This document shows, piece after piece, positions 27,506 through 35,874 of a DNA stretch of 64,000 nt. The notes beneath the pieces are model-generated. The model was given only the letters and a program-made list of their open reading frames with translations. It made no database searches and was not told where the DNA came from. The stretch is taken from assembly GCF_023555495.1 (NCBI RefSeq), contig NZ_JALCZO010000001.1:744001-808000 (forward strand), read 5' to 3'. Positions within the stretch are counted from its first letter, which is position 1, and each line of letters begins with the position of its first letter. Source of the DNA: Polaribacter sp. Z022 (GTDB taxonomy: Bacteria; Bacteroidota; Bacteroidia; Flavobacteriales; Flavobacteriaceae). The translations under genes were made by a program, and so were the position numbers.

Positions 27506-27640
27506 ATGAGTTATTTAGCTTTACCTCAGGTTTCTTGGATTAACGGTACCATTATGATTGGTATATTTGCCTTAGTTGTTGTGGGCTTAGTTGTTGCAGT
27601 ATTCCTATTAATGAATAACGACAAGAAACGAAAAGAGTAG
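27506..27640 (+). CDS. 44-aa single-pass membrane protein
   Basis: ATG at 27506 to TAG at 27638-27640. The product has a short N-terminus (SYLALPQVSW), one hydrophobic helix (about 15-37) and a charged tail ending DKKRKE, giving a clear in/out topology. A near-consensus -7 element (TAACTTTA, 27480-27487) precedes it and a strong terminator follows, so it looks like an independent mini-gene. I do not recognise the family. It fills most of the gap between the efflux operon and the Crp/Fnr regulator. Confidence 0.6.
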   Translation: MSYLALPQVSWINGTIMIGIFALVVVGLVVAVFLLMNNDKKRKE

Positions 27641-27663
27641 ATAGTGTATTAGTTTAGTAGATG

Positions 27664-27690
27664 AAATCCGAGTTTTAACTCGGATTTTTT
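27664..27690 (+). terminator. Intrinsic terminator after the 44-aa gene
   Basis: A stem of 9-11 bp (27664-27672 with 27679-27687) is followed by a T tract. Confidence 0.88.
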
Positions 27691-27747
27691 ATTTTAATTA
27701 ACTTCTATTTTATTAAATTTATACCACCAACAAAAACACCTTTATAA

Positions 27748-28389
27748 ATGTCAGAAATTGAAAATAAATTAACAACTAATTTTGGGTATCTTTTTGAAGA
27801 AGATTTAATTTCAGAAATTATAAAACTGGGTGTTCCTAAGAGTTTTAATGAAGATTCTACTATTATTGAGGTTGGAGATTACATAAAATCTATGCCATTA
27901 TTAGTTTCTGGAGCCATTAAAATTCTTAGAGAAGATGAAAATGGAGAAGAACTAGTATTATATTATTTAGAAAAAGGAGATACTTGTGCCATGACTTTAT
28001 CTTGTTGTATGGGACAAACTAAAAGTAAAATTAGAGCAGTAGCAGAAACTAATGTAGAATTAGTAATGTTGCCAAAAGAAAAAATGGCAGAATGGTTAGG
28101 TAAATATAATTCTTGGCAAGCTTATATTTTACAAACTTATCATCAAAGAATGGATGAGTTATTAGAAGCCTTAGATACTATTGCATTTCTTAAAATGGAT
28201 GAGCGTTTATTTAAATACCTAAAAGATAAAGCCATGGTAACTCACAATGACCTTTTGAATGTTACTCATAAACAAATTTCTGAAGATTTACATACCTCTA
28301 GAGTTGTTATTTCTAGACTATTAAAAAAACTAGAAAACGAAAGTAAAATTCAACTTTTTAGAAACAGTATAAAAGTTTTAGAACTGTAA
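27748..28389 (+). CDS. Crp/Fnr-family transcriptional regulator with a cysteine cluster
   Basis: 213 aa. A cyclic-nucleotide-binding-like beta-roll (about 15-115), a dimerisation helix (about 120-150) and a C-terminal HTH (THKQISEDLHTSRVVISRLL) are visible. It lacks the N-terminal Fe-S cysteines of FNR but has Cys80, Cys86 and Cys87 in the effector domain (TCAMTLSCCMG), which could sense redox state or bind a metal centre. Its stop codon overlaps a GTAAC-N4-GTTAC palindrome in front of the haem c lipoprotein gene. The same palindrome precedes cydAB and the second RND operon, so I infer it activates these genes. No such site precedes its own start. Confidence 0.85.
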   Translation: MSEIENKLTTNFGYLFEEDLISEIIKLGVPKSFNEDSTIIEVGDYIKSMPLLVSGAIKILREDENGEELVLYYLEKGDTCAMTLSCCMGQTKSKIRAVAETNVELVMLPKEKMAEWLGKYNSWQAYILQTYHQRMDELLEALDTIAFLKMDERLFKYLKDKAMVTHNDLLNVTHKQISEDLHTSRVVISRLLKKLENESKIQLFRNSIKVLEL

Positions 28390-28399
28390 CAATTGTTAC
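28386..28399. promoter_or_regulatory. Crp/Fnr-like operator upstream of the haem c lipoprotein gene
   Basis: GTAAC-AATT-GTTAC, a perfect 5-4-5 inverted repeat overlapping the end of the regulator gene. The -7 element TATTTTTG starts at 28422, exactly 36 bp from the operator start, so the centre is near -41.5. Confidence 0.75.
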
Positions 28400-28421
28400 T
28401 GTTTATTATGTGTATACGTTT

Positions 28422-28429
28422 TATTTTTG
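28422..28429 (+). promoter_or_regulatory. Bacteroidota -7 element (TATTTTTG) of the haem c lipoprotein gene
   Basis: Exact TAnnTTTG match 15 bp before the start codon, 36 bp after the operator start. Confidence 0.65.
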
Positions 28430-28443
28430 TTTAAAAAAATAAG

Positions 28444-29448
28444 ATGAAACCATTAACTCTTTTAATAGTACTTTCTTTTTTGTTTAGCTGTAAAGATTCT
28501 CAAAGACCATCTTACTCTAAAAAGAAAATAACAACACAAAATTCTTCAGAATATAAGGGCAAAAAGTTAATGGAAACAAACTGTTACGTTTGTCATAGTC
28601 CTACAGCTTCAGAAGAAAGTAGAATTGCTCCACCAATGATTGCTATTAAAAAGCATTATATAGGAGATAAAACTACCAAAGAAGAATTTATAAAATCAAT
28701 GCAAAATTGGATTAAATTCCCAACTCAACAAAATGCAAAAATGTATGGTGCAGTAAAGCGTTTTGGTTTAATGCCAAAACAGGGTTACCCAGAAGAAACC
28801 ATAAAACTAATTTCTGAATATATGTTTGATAATGAAATTGAAAAACCAGAATGGTTTGAAGAGCATTATAACAAAGAAAGAGGAAATGGTAATGGAAAAG
28901 GTAAAGGAATGGGAAATGGAAAAGGAATGAAAAGGCATTTACAAGGAAATAACTCAGAGAATTTAACAGATAGTGAAAGAGGTTTAAAATATGCACTTTC
29001 TACAAAAGCAGTTTTAGGTAAAAACTTAATGGGTACAATACAAAAAAAAGGAACTTTAGCAGCTCTAAAATTTTGTAATGTAAAAGCTTATCCTTTAACA
29101 GATAGTATGGCTATTGTTAACAATGCAACAATAAAAAGAGTTTCTGATAAACCTAGAAACCCAAAAAATTTAGCTAGTAAAATTGAAAAAGGGTACATAA
29201 ATCTATTCAAAGAAAATATAAAACTAAATAAAGAGTCAGAACCAATAGTTGTAGATTCTGGCAAGAATGTAAACTTTTACTATCCAATTAAAACAAATAG
29301 TATGTGTTTACAATGTCATGGAAATCCAACTACAGACATTAAACCAAACACATTAACACACATAAATGAGTTATACCCAAAAGATTTAGCAACAGGTTAT
29401 AGCGAAAATCAAATAAGAGGAATTTGGAGTATCACTTTTAATAAATAA
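28444..29448 (+). CDS. Haem c lipoprotein with N-terminal cytochrome domain and DUF3365-like C-terminus
   Basis: 334 aa. Lipobox LFSC (Cys16). The N-terminal domain has one CXXCH (C47-YV-C50-H51) and a distal Met in the GLMP motif (about 109-111), a monohaem cytochrome c fold. A Gly/Asn/Lys linker (about 147-164) leads to a second domain resembling DUF3365/Tll0287, with CXXCH at C288-LQ-C291-H292. It is thus probably a dihaem, periplasm-facing redox or sensor protein. It follows the Crp/Fnr gene with its own operator-promoter and precedes trxA by 12 bp. Partner proteins are unknown. Confidence 0.8.
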   Translation: MKPLTLLIVLSFLFSCKDSQRPSYSKKKITTQNSSEYKGKKLMETNCYVCHSPTASEESRIAPPMIAIKKHYIGDKTTKEEFIKSMQNWIKFPTQQNAKMYGAVKRFGLMPKQGYPEETIKLISEYMFDNEIEKPEWFEEHYNKERGNGNGKGKGMGNGKGMKRHLQGNNSENLTDSERGLKYALSTKAVLGKNLMGTIQKKGTLAALKFCNVKAYPLTDSMAIVNNATIKRVSDKPRNPKNLASKIEKGYINLFKENIKLNKESEPIVVDSGKNVNFYYPIKTNSMCLQCHGNPTTDIKPNTLTHINELYPKDLATGYSENQIRGIWSITFNK

Positions 29449-29460
29449 TATTTCTTAGGC

Positions 29461-29757
29461 ATGAGCAAATTTTTAGACATCATCAATAAAGATAAACCAG
29501 TTTTAGTAGATTTTTTTGCTGAATGGTGTGGTCCTTGTAAAATGATGAGTCCTATTTTAAAAGAAGTTAAAGATACATTAGGAGACAAAGTTTCTATTAT
29601 AAAAATAGATGTAGATAAGAACCAACCTTTGGCTGCAAAATATCAAGTTAGAGGTGTTCCTACATTAATTTTATACAAATCTGGAAAGCAAGTTTGGAGA
29701 CAATCTGGAGCTGTACAAAAAAATGAGTTAGTTTCTATTATTAATAATTTTGGTTGA
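29461..29757 (+). CDS. trxA: Thioredoxin
   Basis: 98 aa, single thioredoxin fold. The active site is W22-C23-G-P-C26 with the cis-Pro loop RGVPTLILY, both canonical. No signal peptide, so it is cytosolic. It lies 12 bp after the haem c lipoprotein gene, so it is likely co-transcribed from the Crp/Fnr-controlled promoter. A terminator follows. Confidence 0.92.
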   Translation: MSKFLDIINKDKPVLVDFFAEWCGPCKMMSPILKEVKDTLGDKVSIIKIDVDKNQPLAAKYQVRGVPTLILYKSGKQVWRQSGAVQKNELVSIINNFG

Positions 29758-29780
29758 TTATTATAATAGTGTTGGTTGAT

Positions 29781-29810
29781 AAGCACTTGAGGATTCCTCA
29801 AGTGCTTTTT
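29781..29810. terminator. Terminator between trxA and nadB
   Basis: A 12-bp perfect stem (29781-29792 with 29796-29807), a 3-nt loop and a T tract. It sits between convergent genes only 56 bp apart. Confidence 0.9.
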
Positions 29811-29813
29811 TGT

Positions 29814-31400
29814 TTATTTTATACAATCTAAACTATAAAAACCACCACAGTTTTCGGTTCTAGTTTTAGAAAATTGAGTAATTAAATATGCAGTAGTAAT
29901 TAAGTTTCTTAGTTCGCATAAATCTACAGAAAGCTCAGAATGATCATACAAACGTTTGTTGTCTTCATACAACACTCTTAATTTTTTTTCTGCACGTTTT
30001 AAACGTTCATTAGAACGTACAATACCAACATAATTAGTCATAATAGTTTTTACTTCGTTTCTATCATGAGTAATTAATATTTTTTCCATGTTTTTTATAA
30101 CACCACTATCATTCCAAATTGGTATGTTTTTGGGTGTTTTGGCATTTTCAAACTTTTTAGAAATGTTTAAAAAAGCTCTATGAGCATAAACAAGTCCTTC
30201 TAATAAAGAGTTAGAAGCTAACCTATTTCCTCCATGTAAACCAGTTCTTGTTACTTCACCACAAGCATACAATTTTTTAATAGAAGTTTTTGCATTCTTG
30301 TTTACATTTACCCCACCACAAATATAATGAGATGCTGGTACAACAGGTATATAGTCTTTTTCTACATTAATATTTAAAGAAGCACATTTTTCTGTAATAT
30401 TAGGAAAATGGTCTTTAAATTTTTCCATATCTAAATGTGTACAATCTAGATAAACATGTGGTTTTCCACTTTTTTTCAATTCATTATCAATAGCTCTAGC
30501 TACAATATCTCTAGAAGCTAATTCTTCTCGTTCATCATATTTGTGCATAAAAAAGTTACCATTGTAATCTCTTAATTTAGCACCAAAACCTCTTACAGCT
30601 TCCGATATTAGAAAAGCAGGATATTCTCCTGGATTATACAAAGCAGTTGGATGAAATTGAATGAATTCCATTTCAGAAATTTCTGCTTTGGCTCTATAGG
30701 CAATACCAATTCCATCACCAGTGGCAACTACAGGATTTGTTGTTGTTTCATAAACTTGACCATTACCACCAGAAGCTAAAATTGTAAATTTACTAACAAA
30801 GGTTTTTACTTTTGAGTTTTTTTCATCTAAAACATAAGCTCCATAACAAGAAATTTTACTGTTACGTTTTGTTTTTTTCTTTTTTACTTGATGTTCTGTA
30901 ATTAAGTCAATTGCATAATGATAGGTTAAAAAATCTATATTTGGTAATGCATTTACTTGTGCCAACAAAGCACGTTCTATTTCTGCACCTGTAATATCTG
31001 TATGATGTAATATTCTATTTTGAGAATGCCCTCCTTCACGTCCTAAATCATATTCTCCTTGCTCATTTTTGTCAAATTTGGTACCCCAATCAATTAATTC
31101 TTGCAATCTATCAGGAGCCTCTTCTACAACCATTTTAACTACTTCTTCATCACACAAGCCATCACCAGCAATTAAAGTATCATTAATATGTTGTTCAAAA
31201 CTATCTACTGCTTTATTATAAACTGTAGAAATTCCACCTTGAGCATATTTGGTGTTCGATTCATTTTGTTCATCTTTAGTAACAATTGTAATTTTTGCTT
31301 CTTTAAATTTAATTGCAGTTTTTAAAGCAAAAGTTAGCCCAGAAATACCAGAACCAATTACTAAAAAATCAGTAGATATAATTTTTTTATCAGTTAACAT
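29814..31400 (-). CDS. nadB: L-aspartate oxidase
   Basis: 528 aa FAD enzyme of the succinate dehydrogenase flavoprotein family. Seen are the dinucleotide-binding GSGISGL near residue 17, TKYAQGGIS, the substrate-binding HTDITGAEIERAL, QFHPTALY and the C-terminal GGLHGGNRLASNSLLEGL-like block (THGLHGGNRLASNSL region). It oxidises aspartate to iminoaspartate in de novo NAD synthesis. It is 13 bp downstream of nadA on the same strand; NadA consumes its product. Confidence 0.93.
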   Translation of the reverse strand: MLTDKKIISTDFLVIGSGISGLTFALKTAIKFKEAKITIVTKDEQNESNTKYAQGGISTVYNKAVDSFEQHINDTLIAGDGLCDEEVVKMVVEEAPDRLQELIDWGTKFDKNEQGEYDLGREGGHSQNRILHHTDITGAEIERALLAQVNALPNIDFLTYHYAIDLITEHQVKKKKTKRNSKISCYGAYVLDEKNSKVKTFVSKFTILASGGNGQVYETTTNPVVATGDGIGIAYRAKAEISEMEFIQFHPTALYNPGEYPAFLISEAVRGFGAKLRDYNGNFFMHKYDEREELASRDIVARAIDNELKKSGKPHVYLDCTHLDMEKFKDHFPNITEKCASLNINVEKDYIPVVPASHYICGGVNVNKNAKTSIKKLYACGEVTRTGLHGGNRLASNSLLEGLVYAHRAFLNISKKFENAKTPKNIPIWNDSGVIKNMEKILITHDRNEVKTIMTNYVGIVRSNERLKRAEKKLRVLYEDNKRLYDHSELSVDLCELRNLITTAYLITQFSKTRTENCGGFYSLDCIK

Positions 31401-31413
31401 TTCAAATGAATTA

Positions 31414-32406
31414 TTAAGAAAGTTCTAACATTCTATTAATTGGAATAATAGCTTTTTTAGCCAATTCACTTTCTACTTCTATATTTGGTAACTCATGTTT
31501 TAAACATAAATACAATTTTTTCATTGTATTCATTTTCATGTATGCACATTCACTACAAGCACAAGTATTGTCTTCTTTTGCAGGTGCAGGAATTATAGTT
31601 TTATCAGGATTTTCTTGCATCATTTGAAACAAAATACCTGCTTCTGTAGCTACAATAAATTTTTCTTTTTTACTGTTTTTTACATGGTTTAATAAACCAG
31701 AAGTAGAGCCAATATACTTGGCAACTTTAAGCATATGAGCTTCAGATTCTGGATGCGCAATTAATTCTGCATCTGGATGTTCTTTGTACAAATCAATCAA
31801 TTTTTCCATAGAAAAAGCTTCATGAACCATACAAGCTCCATCCCAAAGTAACATTTCTCTACCAGTTTCTTTGTTTAAATAATCTCCTAAATTTCTATCT
31901 GGAGCAAAAATTATAGGTTGATCTTCTGGTATAGAATCAATAATTTTTCGTGCATTAGATGAGGTACAAACATAGTCACTCAATGCCTTTATTTCTGCAG
32001 AACAGTTAATGTAAGTAACTACCAAATGATCTGGATGTTGTTTTTTAAAAGCTTCAAAACTATCTGGAGGACAAGAATCTGCTAAAGAACAACCTGCTAA
32101 TAAATCTGGTAATAAAACCTTTTTATCAGGATTTAAAATTTTAGCTGTTTCTGCCATAAAATGTACTCCAGCAAAAATAATCATATCTGCATCAGTTTTA
32201 GCAGCTTGTTGTGCTAAAGCTAAACTATCTCCAACAAAATCTGCTATTTCTTGAATTTCATCAATTTGATAATAATGAGCTAAAAGAACAGCATTTTTTT
32301 CTTTTTTTAATCGAAGAATTTCTTCTAAATAGTTAATGTTAGAAGTGTCTATATCTAAAAATCCTTTTTCATTAAGATTTTTCTTTGCAGTAGCTAAAGT
32401 TTCCAT
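31414..32406 (-). CDS. nadA: Quinolinate synthase A
   Basis: 330 aa. Cysteines expected to hold the [4Fe-4S] cluster are visible in [14 protein letters not shown] and near the end in [12 protein letters not shown]. Substrate-site motifs include AHYYQ (near 44), [10 protein letters not shown] and FAPDRNLG. It condenses iminoaspartate with dihydroxyacetone phosphate to quinolinate. It is first gene of the nadA-nadB operon; a -7 element on the minus strand (TATATTTG, 32441-32434) ends 27 bp before its start. Confidence 0.94.
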   Translation of the reverse strand: METLATAKKNLNEKGFLDIDTSNINYLEEILRLKKEKNAVLLAHYYQIDEIQEIADFVGDSLALAQQAAKTDADMIIFAGVHFMAETAKILNPDKKVLLPDLLAGCSLADSCPPDSFEAFKKQHPDHLVVTYINCSAEIKALSDYVCTSSNARKIIDSIPEDQPIIFAPDRNLGDYLNKETGREMLLWDGACMVHEAFSMEKLIDLYKEHPDAELIAHPESEAHMLKVAKYIGSTSGLLNHVKNSKKEKFIVATEAGILFQMMQENPDKTIIPAPAKEDNTCACSECAYMKMNTMKKLYLCLKHELPNIEVESELAKKAIIPINRMLELS

Positions 32407-32433
32407 AAAAAATGTTTATTTTGAACTAGAATG

Positions 32434-32441
32434 CAAATATA
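32434..32441 (-). promoter_or_regulatory. Bacteroidota -7 element (TATATTTG) of nadAB
   Basis: Exact TAnnTTTG match on the minus strand in the gap between nadA and the divergent methyltransferase gene. No operator-like repeat was seen beside it. Confidence 0.6.
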
Positions 32442-32507
32442 AACTCTATTTTTTTGGTAGGGAAATAATGGAGGTTATTCTATGAAATTATAACTATAAT
32501 ATTAGAA

Positions 32508-33092
32508 ATGTTGAATTTATCGGAAAGTTTTTGGGAAAATAAGTATAAAACAAACAAAATTGGATGGGATTTAGGAGAGGTGTCTCCACCTTTAAAAACT
32601 TATTTTAATCAATTAACTAATAAAGAGCTTAAAATACTGATTCCTGGTGGTGGAAATTCTTATGAAGCAGAGTACCTTTTTAACCTCGGATTTAAAAATG
32701 TGTATGTAGTAGATTTAGCAAAATCTGCATTAACAAATATTAAAGAAAGAATTCCAAATTTTCCTGATGAGCAATTAATTTTAGGTAATTTTTTTGATTT
32801 AGAAAATGAATTCGATTTGATTATTGAACAAACTTTTTTCTGTGCAATAAACCCAGAGCTAAGAAAAAAATATGCTTCAAAAATGAATGATTTGTTAAAG
32901 AGTAAAGGAAAGTTAGTTGGCTTACTTTTTGATGCAAAATTAAATGAAGATCATCCACCTTTTGGTGGAAATAAAGAAGAATATATTTCTTATTTTAAAG
33001 AATATTTTTCAATAGAAACTATGGAAAAATGCTACAATTCTTATCATAATAGAGATGAAATGGAGTTGTTTGTTAAGTTTCTAAAGAAATAA
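32508..33092 (+). CDS. TPMT-family SAM-dependent methyltransferase
   Basis: 194 aa class I methyltransferase. N-terminal FWENKYKTNKIGWDLG and the SAM motif IPGGGNSYEAEYL, then QTFFCAINPELR and GLLFDAKLNEDHPPFGGN, match bacterial thiopurine S-methyltransferase-like proteins. Such enzymes methylate S-, Se- or Te-containing small molecules; the natural substrate is unclear. It is monocistronic and divergent from nadA, with a terminator shared with the convergent copper receptor. Confidence 0.82.
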   Translation: MLNLSESFWENKYKTNKIGWDLGEVSPPLKTYFNQLTNKELKILIPGGGNSYEAEYLFNLGFKNVYVVDLAKSALTNIKERIPNFPDEQLILGNFFDLENEFDLIIEQTFFCAINPELRKKYASKMNDLLKSKGKLVGLLFDAKLNEDHPPFGGNKEEYISYFKEYFSIETMEKCYNSYHNRDEMELFVKFLKK

Positions 33093-33126
33093 AAAAAGAG
33101 CGAATAAATAGTATTCGCTCTTTTTT
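33093..33126. terminator. Bidirectional terminator between the methyltransferase and copper receptor genes
   Basis: A 9-bp stem (33098-33106 with 33112-33120) and 5-nt loop, flanked by A run and T run, so it works for both convergent genes. Confidence 0.88.
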
Positions 33127-33129
33127 AGA

Positions 33130-35232
33130 TTAAAACTTATACTGTAAAAAAGCAGAGAAATTACGACCAGGTTCTGTAACTGGTGTTCTTCCAAAATTTG
33201 CTTGATTTGTAAATGAAAAGTTTAAATGGTTGTTATAACCTTGGTTAAAAACATTTAAAACAGCAACTCCTAAAGTTACATTTTTAAGAGGTTTTCCTCC
33301 AAAGCGTAAATCTAAAGTTTGATAACCTTTAGTAGTTGTTTCTCCAAAACTAGCAGAAATATTATCTTGTTTAGAAACTAAATTATATTGTGCATTTGCC
33401 CATAAATTTTCTTTTTCAAAACCAAAAGATAATTTGGTTGTAAAAGGTGGAGTTAATGGTAAAGATTCGTCTAAATCTTTATTTTTAGTATCCACATAAG
33501 AAAACGCTGTTTTAAAATTATAGTTTTCTAAAAAGTTTAATTGTAAGCTTGCTTCAAACCCCATTTTATAAGCATTGTCTAAGTTTTGAAAAACTTTTGG
33601 GTTTACTGGGTTAACAGTTGGCATAAACTTTCTTGTTAATGTATTATCTACAATACCAACAATGTAGTTTTCGAAATGAGAATAATAAACAGAAGTTTCA
33701 AATTGGAAGCTATCAAATCCGTTTTTTAATTCTTCAAATCCTTTAATTCCTATTTCAAATTGATTGTTAACTTCTGCTTTTAAATCTGGATTTCCAATAT
33801 ATTCATAAGGATCTTGCCCTACTGTAAAATGATTAATATAACGTTCTATCATGTTTGCAGTTCTTGTTCCACGACCATAAGCAGCTTCTAAAACATAGTT
33901 TTCTGAAAGCATTTTTTTAATAGAAACTGTTCCACTAAAAGTATGCTCTGTACGTTTATTTAAATTGTACATAGTTGCAAAATCTGCTTCAGGATCTTTT
34001 ATGTCTGATGTTACATTATCATAACGAATTCCTGCAGTAAGAATAGATTTTTCACTTAAATTATATTTTGCTTCTGTAAAAAAACCAAGATCTGTAATGT
34101 AAGAATCTTGCCAAACTTTATCGTTAAAAGTCATAGGAGTAGGCAACGTATTTCCGTTCATAATTTTAACAACTCTTACTCTTCCACCATCTCTAGAAAT
34201 GTTCATTACATCAATTCCAGAAAAAAGATTTAGTTTTTCTGTTGGTTGCCAATTCATTTCAATTTTACCACCTATAGTTGTAGCTTCTACTGCAGATTCT
34301 GCTTCCATCATCATAAAAGAAGGTCTGTTAAAATTGGTCATTAAATGATCTACATAACTATGGTAACCTTTTACTGAAATAGATTTTATTACGTCTGCAA
34401 TATTATCAATTTTATAATCTACAGAAAGTATACTGCTGTTATCATATTCAGTATCCATAGGTAATGCAGCGTGTAAAACATCGCGTCCAAAAGATTGTCT
34501 CCAATCTAATTTTAAACGTTGGTTTTTAGTAAAGTTGTAACCTAATTTAATTCCATAATCAGAACTACTAAAAGAAGATGGAATTTCAGTTCCAAAACCA
34601 TCTTTATAATTTCCAAAATCTCTGTAACCAACATTGGCAACAATGTCAAATTTCTCTGTTATATATTGCAATTCTGCTAAGTTTACTAAAGAGTTTCCAT
34701 TGCTTTCAAAACCTGCAGAAACTTTACCATGAAAACCATAATCTTCATAATTAGGTTTTTGAGTAACTAGGTTTATAATTCCTCCAAAAGTGGCCCCATA
34801 TCTTACAGTATAAGGTCCTTTTATAATTTCAATTTTCGAAATTTCTTCAGGAATAATATGTGTTGTAATGGGATCCATTCTGTTAGGACACGCATGCATT
34901 GCTTTTGTACCACCATCATATTGAATGTTTAATTGCTCATATTGAGAAGCTCTAAAAGACGGATCTATAGCATAGTTACCTCTTTTAATAACAGAGAAAC
35001 CATTAATGTTGTTAAATAAATCTGCAACGTTTTTTGGTTGCACAATTTTTTTAGCATATTTATTTGCGATTGAGCTAAAAACTGGATCTTTTTTTAGTTT
35101 ACCAGTAACAATAACTTCATCTAATTTTATTGATTTTTGTTTTAAGCTATCTTTTTTAATCTTTTCTTTTTTTTGACTAAAAGACGCAGCAGAAATTAGC
35201 GTGCATAAAAGCACACTATAAAATATTTTCAT
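33130..35232 (-). CDS. TonB-dependent copper receptor (OprC/NosA type)
   Basis: 700 aa. Signal peptide (about 1-19), TonB box in IKLDEVIVTG, plug domain and 22-strand barrel. The plug carries the HACPNRMDP block of OprC/NosA receptors: Cys115 and Met119 form the CxxxM copper motif. A barrel-loop HxM is present as His296-Leu-Met298, followed by a Met cluster (307-309). In OprC the CxxxM-HxM residues bind copper, so copper import across the outer membrane is the best assignment. The small Cys/His-rich gene upstream (64 bp away, same strand) and the divergent cydAB fit a copper/respiration theme. Confidence 0.85.
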   Translation of the reverse strand: MKIFYSVLLCTLISAASFSQKKEKIKKDSLKQKSIKLDEVIVTGKLKKDPVFSSIANKYAKKIVQPKNVADLFNNINGFSVIKRGNYAIDPSFRASQYEQLNIQYDGGTKAMHACPNRMDPITTHIIPEEISKIEIIKGPYTVRYGATFGGIINLVTQKPNYEDYGFHGKVSAGFESNGNSLVNLAELQYITEKFDIVANVGYRDFGNYKDGFGTEIPSSFSSSDYGIKLGYNFTKNQRLKLDWRQSFGRDVLHAALPMDTEYDNSSILSVDYKIDNIADVIKSISVKGYHSYVDHLMTNFNRPSFMMMEAESAVEATTIGGKIEMNWQPTEKLNLFSGIDVMNISRDGGRVRVVKIMNGNTLPTPMTFNDKVWQDSYITDLGFFTEAKYNLSEKSILTAGIRYDNVTSDIKDPEADFATMYNLNKRTEHTFSGTVSIKKMLSENYVLEAAYGRGTRTANMIERYINHFTVGQDPYEYIGNPDLKAEVNNQFEIGIKGFEELKNGFDSFQFETSVYYSHFENYIVGIVDNTLTRKFMPTVNPVNPKVFQNLDNAYKMGFEASLQLNFLENYNFKTAFSYVDTKNKDLDESLPLTPPFTTKLSFGFEKENLWANAQYNLVSKQDNISASFGETTTKGYQTLDLRFGGKPLKNVTLGVAVLNVFNQGYNNHLNFSFTNQANFGRTPVTEPGRNFSAFLQYKF

Positions 35233-35296
35233 TTGTAAATGTTTTATATGTAAGTATTTATTTGTTTTATAGAAAATCTATAAACTAAAAAAACAA

Positions 35297-35671
35297 TTAC
35301 GCATTTGGTGGATGAAAATGAGAATCTATTAACTTAAAACTATAAAGATTTAAGTAATAAAAATTAGGTTTCTTAAGAAGTGTGTTCTTATTTATTTTAT
35401 GAGAAGAAATTTTTTGATTGTACAGTAAAATGTCTTTAAAATCTATAAGTTGTATAGGTTTGTTTTGCTCTTCGTTAGTAGTTTGTGTAATCTTTTTTAA
35501 ATGACATTTACCATTACATTGCATTTCTGGAGTATCTTTATTTTCACACAACTCTTCTATAAATCCTATAGGATCTACATTATAATAAATATACGTAATA
35601 GATACTCTTAAACTATTATAAAGTATAAGAGTGCTAAAAATTAAAGAGAAAAATAATTTCCAGTTTTTCAC
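35297..35671 (-). CDS. Small membrane-anchored Cys/His protein next to the copper receptor
   Basis: 124 aa, GTG start. One hydrophobic anchor (about 5-29) is followed by Cys42, Met50, Cys52, Cys56 and His57 (MQCNGKCHL) and a C-terminal SHFHPP (His118, His120), a plausible soft-metal site. I do not know a named family. The -7 element TACTTTTG (35684-35677) ends five bases before the GTG, suggesting a leaderless message. It is probably co-transcribed with the copper receptor and might take copper from it or act as chaperone; this is inference from context and residues only. Confidence 0.65.
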   Translation of the reverse strand: MKNWKLFFSLIFSTLILYNSLRVSITYIYYNVDPIGFIEELCENKDTPEMQCNGKCHLKKITQTTNEEQNKPIQLIDFKDILLYNQKISSHKINKNTLLKKPNFYYLNLYSFKLIDSHFHPPNA

Positions 35672-35676
35672 AGGTA

Positions 35677-35684
35677 CAAAAGTA
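35677..35684 (-). promoter_or_regulatory. Bacteroidota -7 element (TACTTTTG) of the copper gene pair
   Basis: Exact match on the minus strand, almost abutting the GTG start of the small Cys/His protein gene. Confidence 0.6.
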
Positions 35685-35755
35685 CTAACTACAAATTTTC
35701 TAATCCTAATTTTTAATTAAATTCTTGTTACTTTTTTAATATTTATTACAATAAA

Positions 35756-35769
35756 GTAACCAATGTTAC
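35756..35769. promoter_or_regulatory. Crp/Fnr-like operator upstream of cydA
   Basis: GTAAC-CAAT-GTTAC, a perfect 5-4-5 inverted repeat in the cydA/copper intergenic region. A 7-of-8 match to the -7 element (TAATTTTA) starts at 35792, again 36 bp from the operator start. Confidence 0.75.
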
Positions 35770-35791
35770 ACACTAAAAAAAGATTGAATTT

Positions 35792-35799
35792 TAATTTTA
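35792..35799 (+). promoter_or_regulatory. Probable -7 element (TAATTTTA) of cydAB
   Basis: One mismatch to TAnnTTTG at the last base, in phase with the operator. It implies a leader of about 70 nt, very A/T-rich with no evident hairpin. Confidence 0.5.
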
Positions 35800-35874
35800 C
35801 AACTTAAAAAAATAACATTTTAAAAATAGATTTAAAACTTTTTTAAAGTATTTTTAATTTTTAAAATATAGAAT

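Noticed and set aside
28712-28996. Antisense ORF of 94 aa across the haem c lipoprotein gene
   Set aside because: The sense strand has a full lipoprotein with two CXXCH motifs; the antisense product is only the shadow of a Gly/Lys-rich linker.
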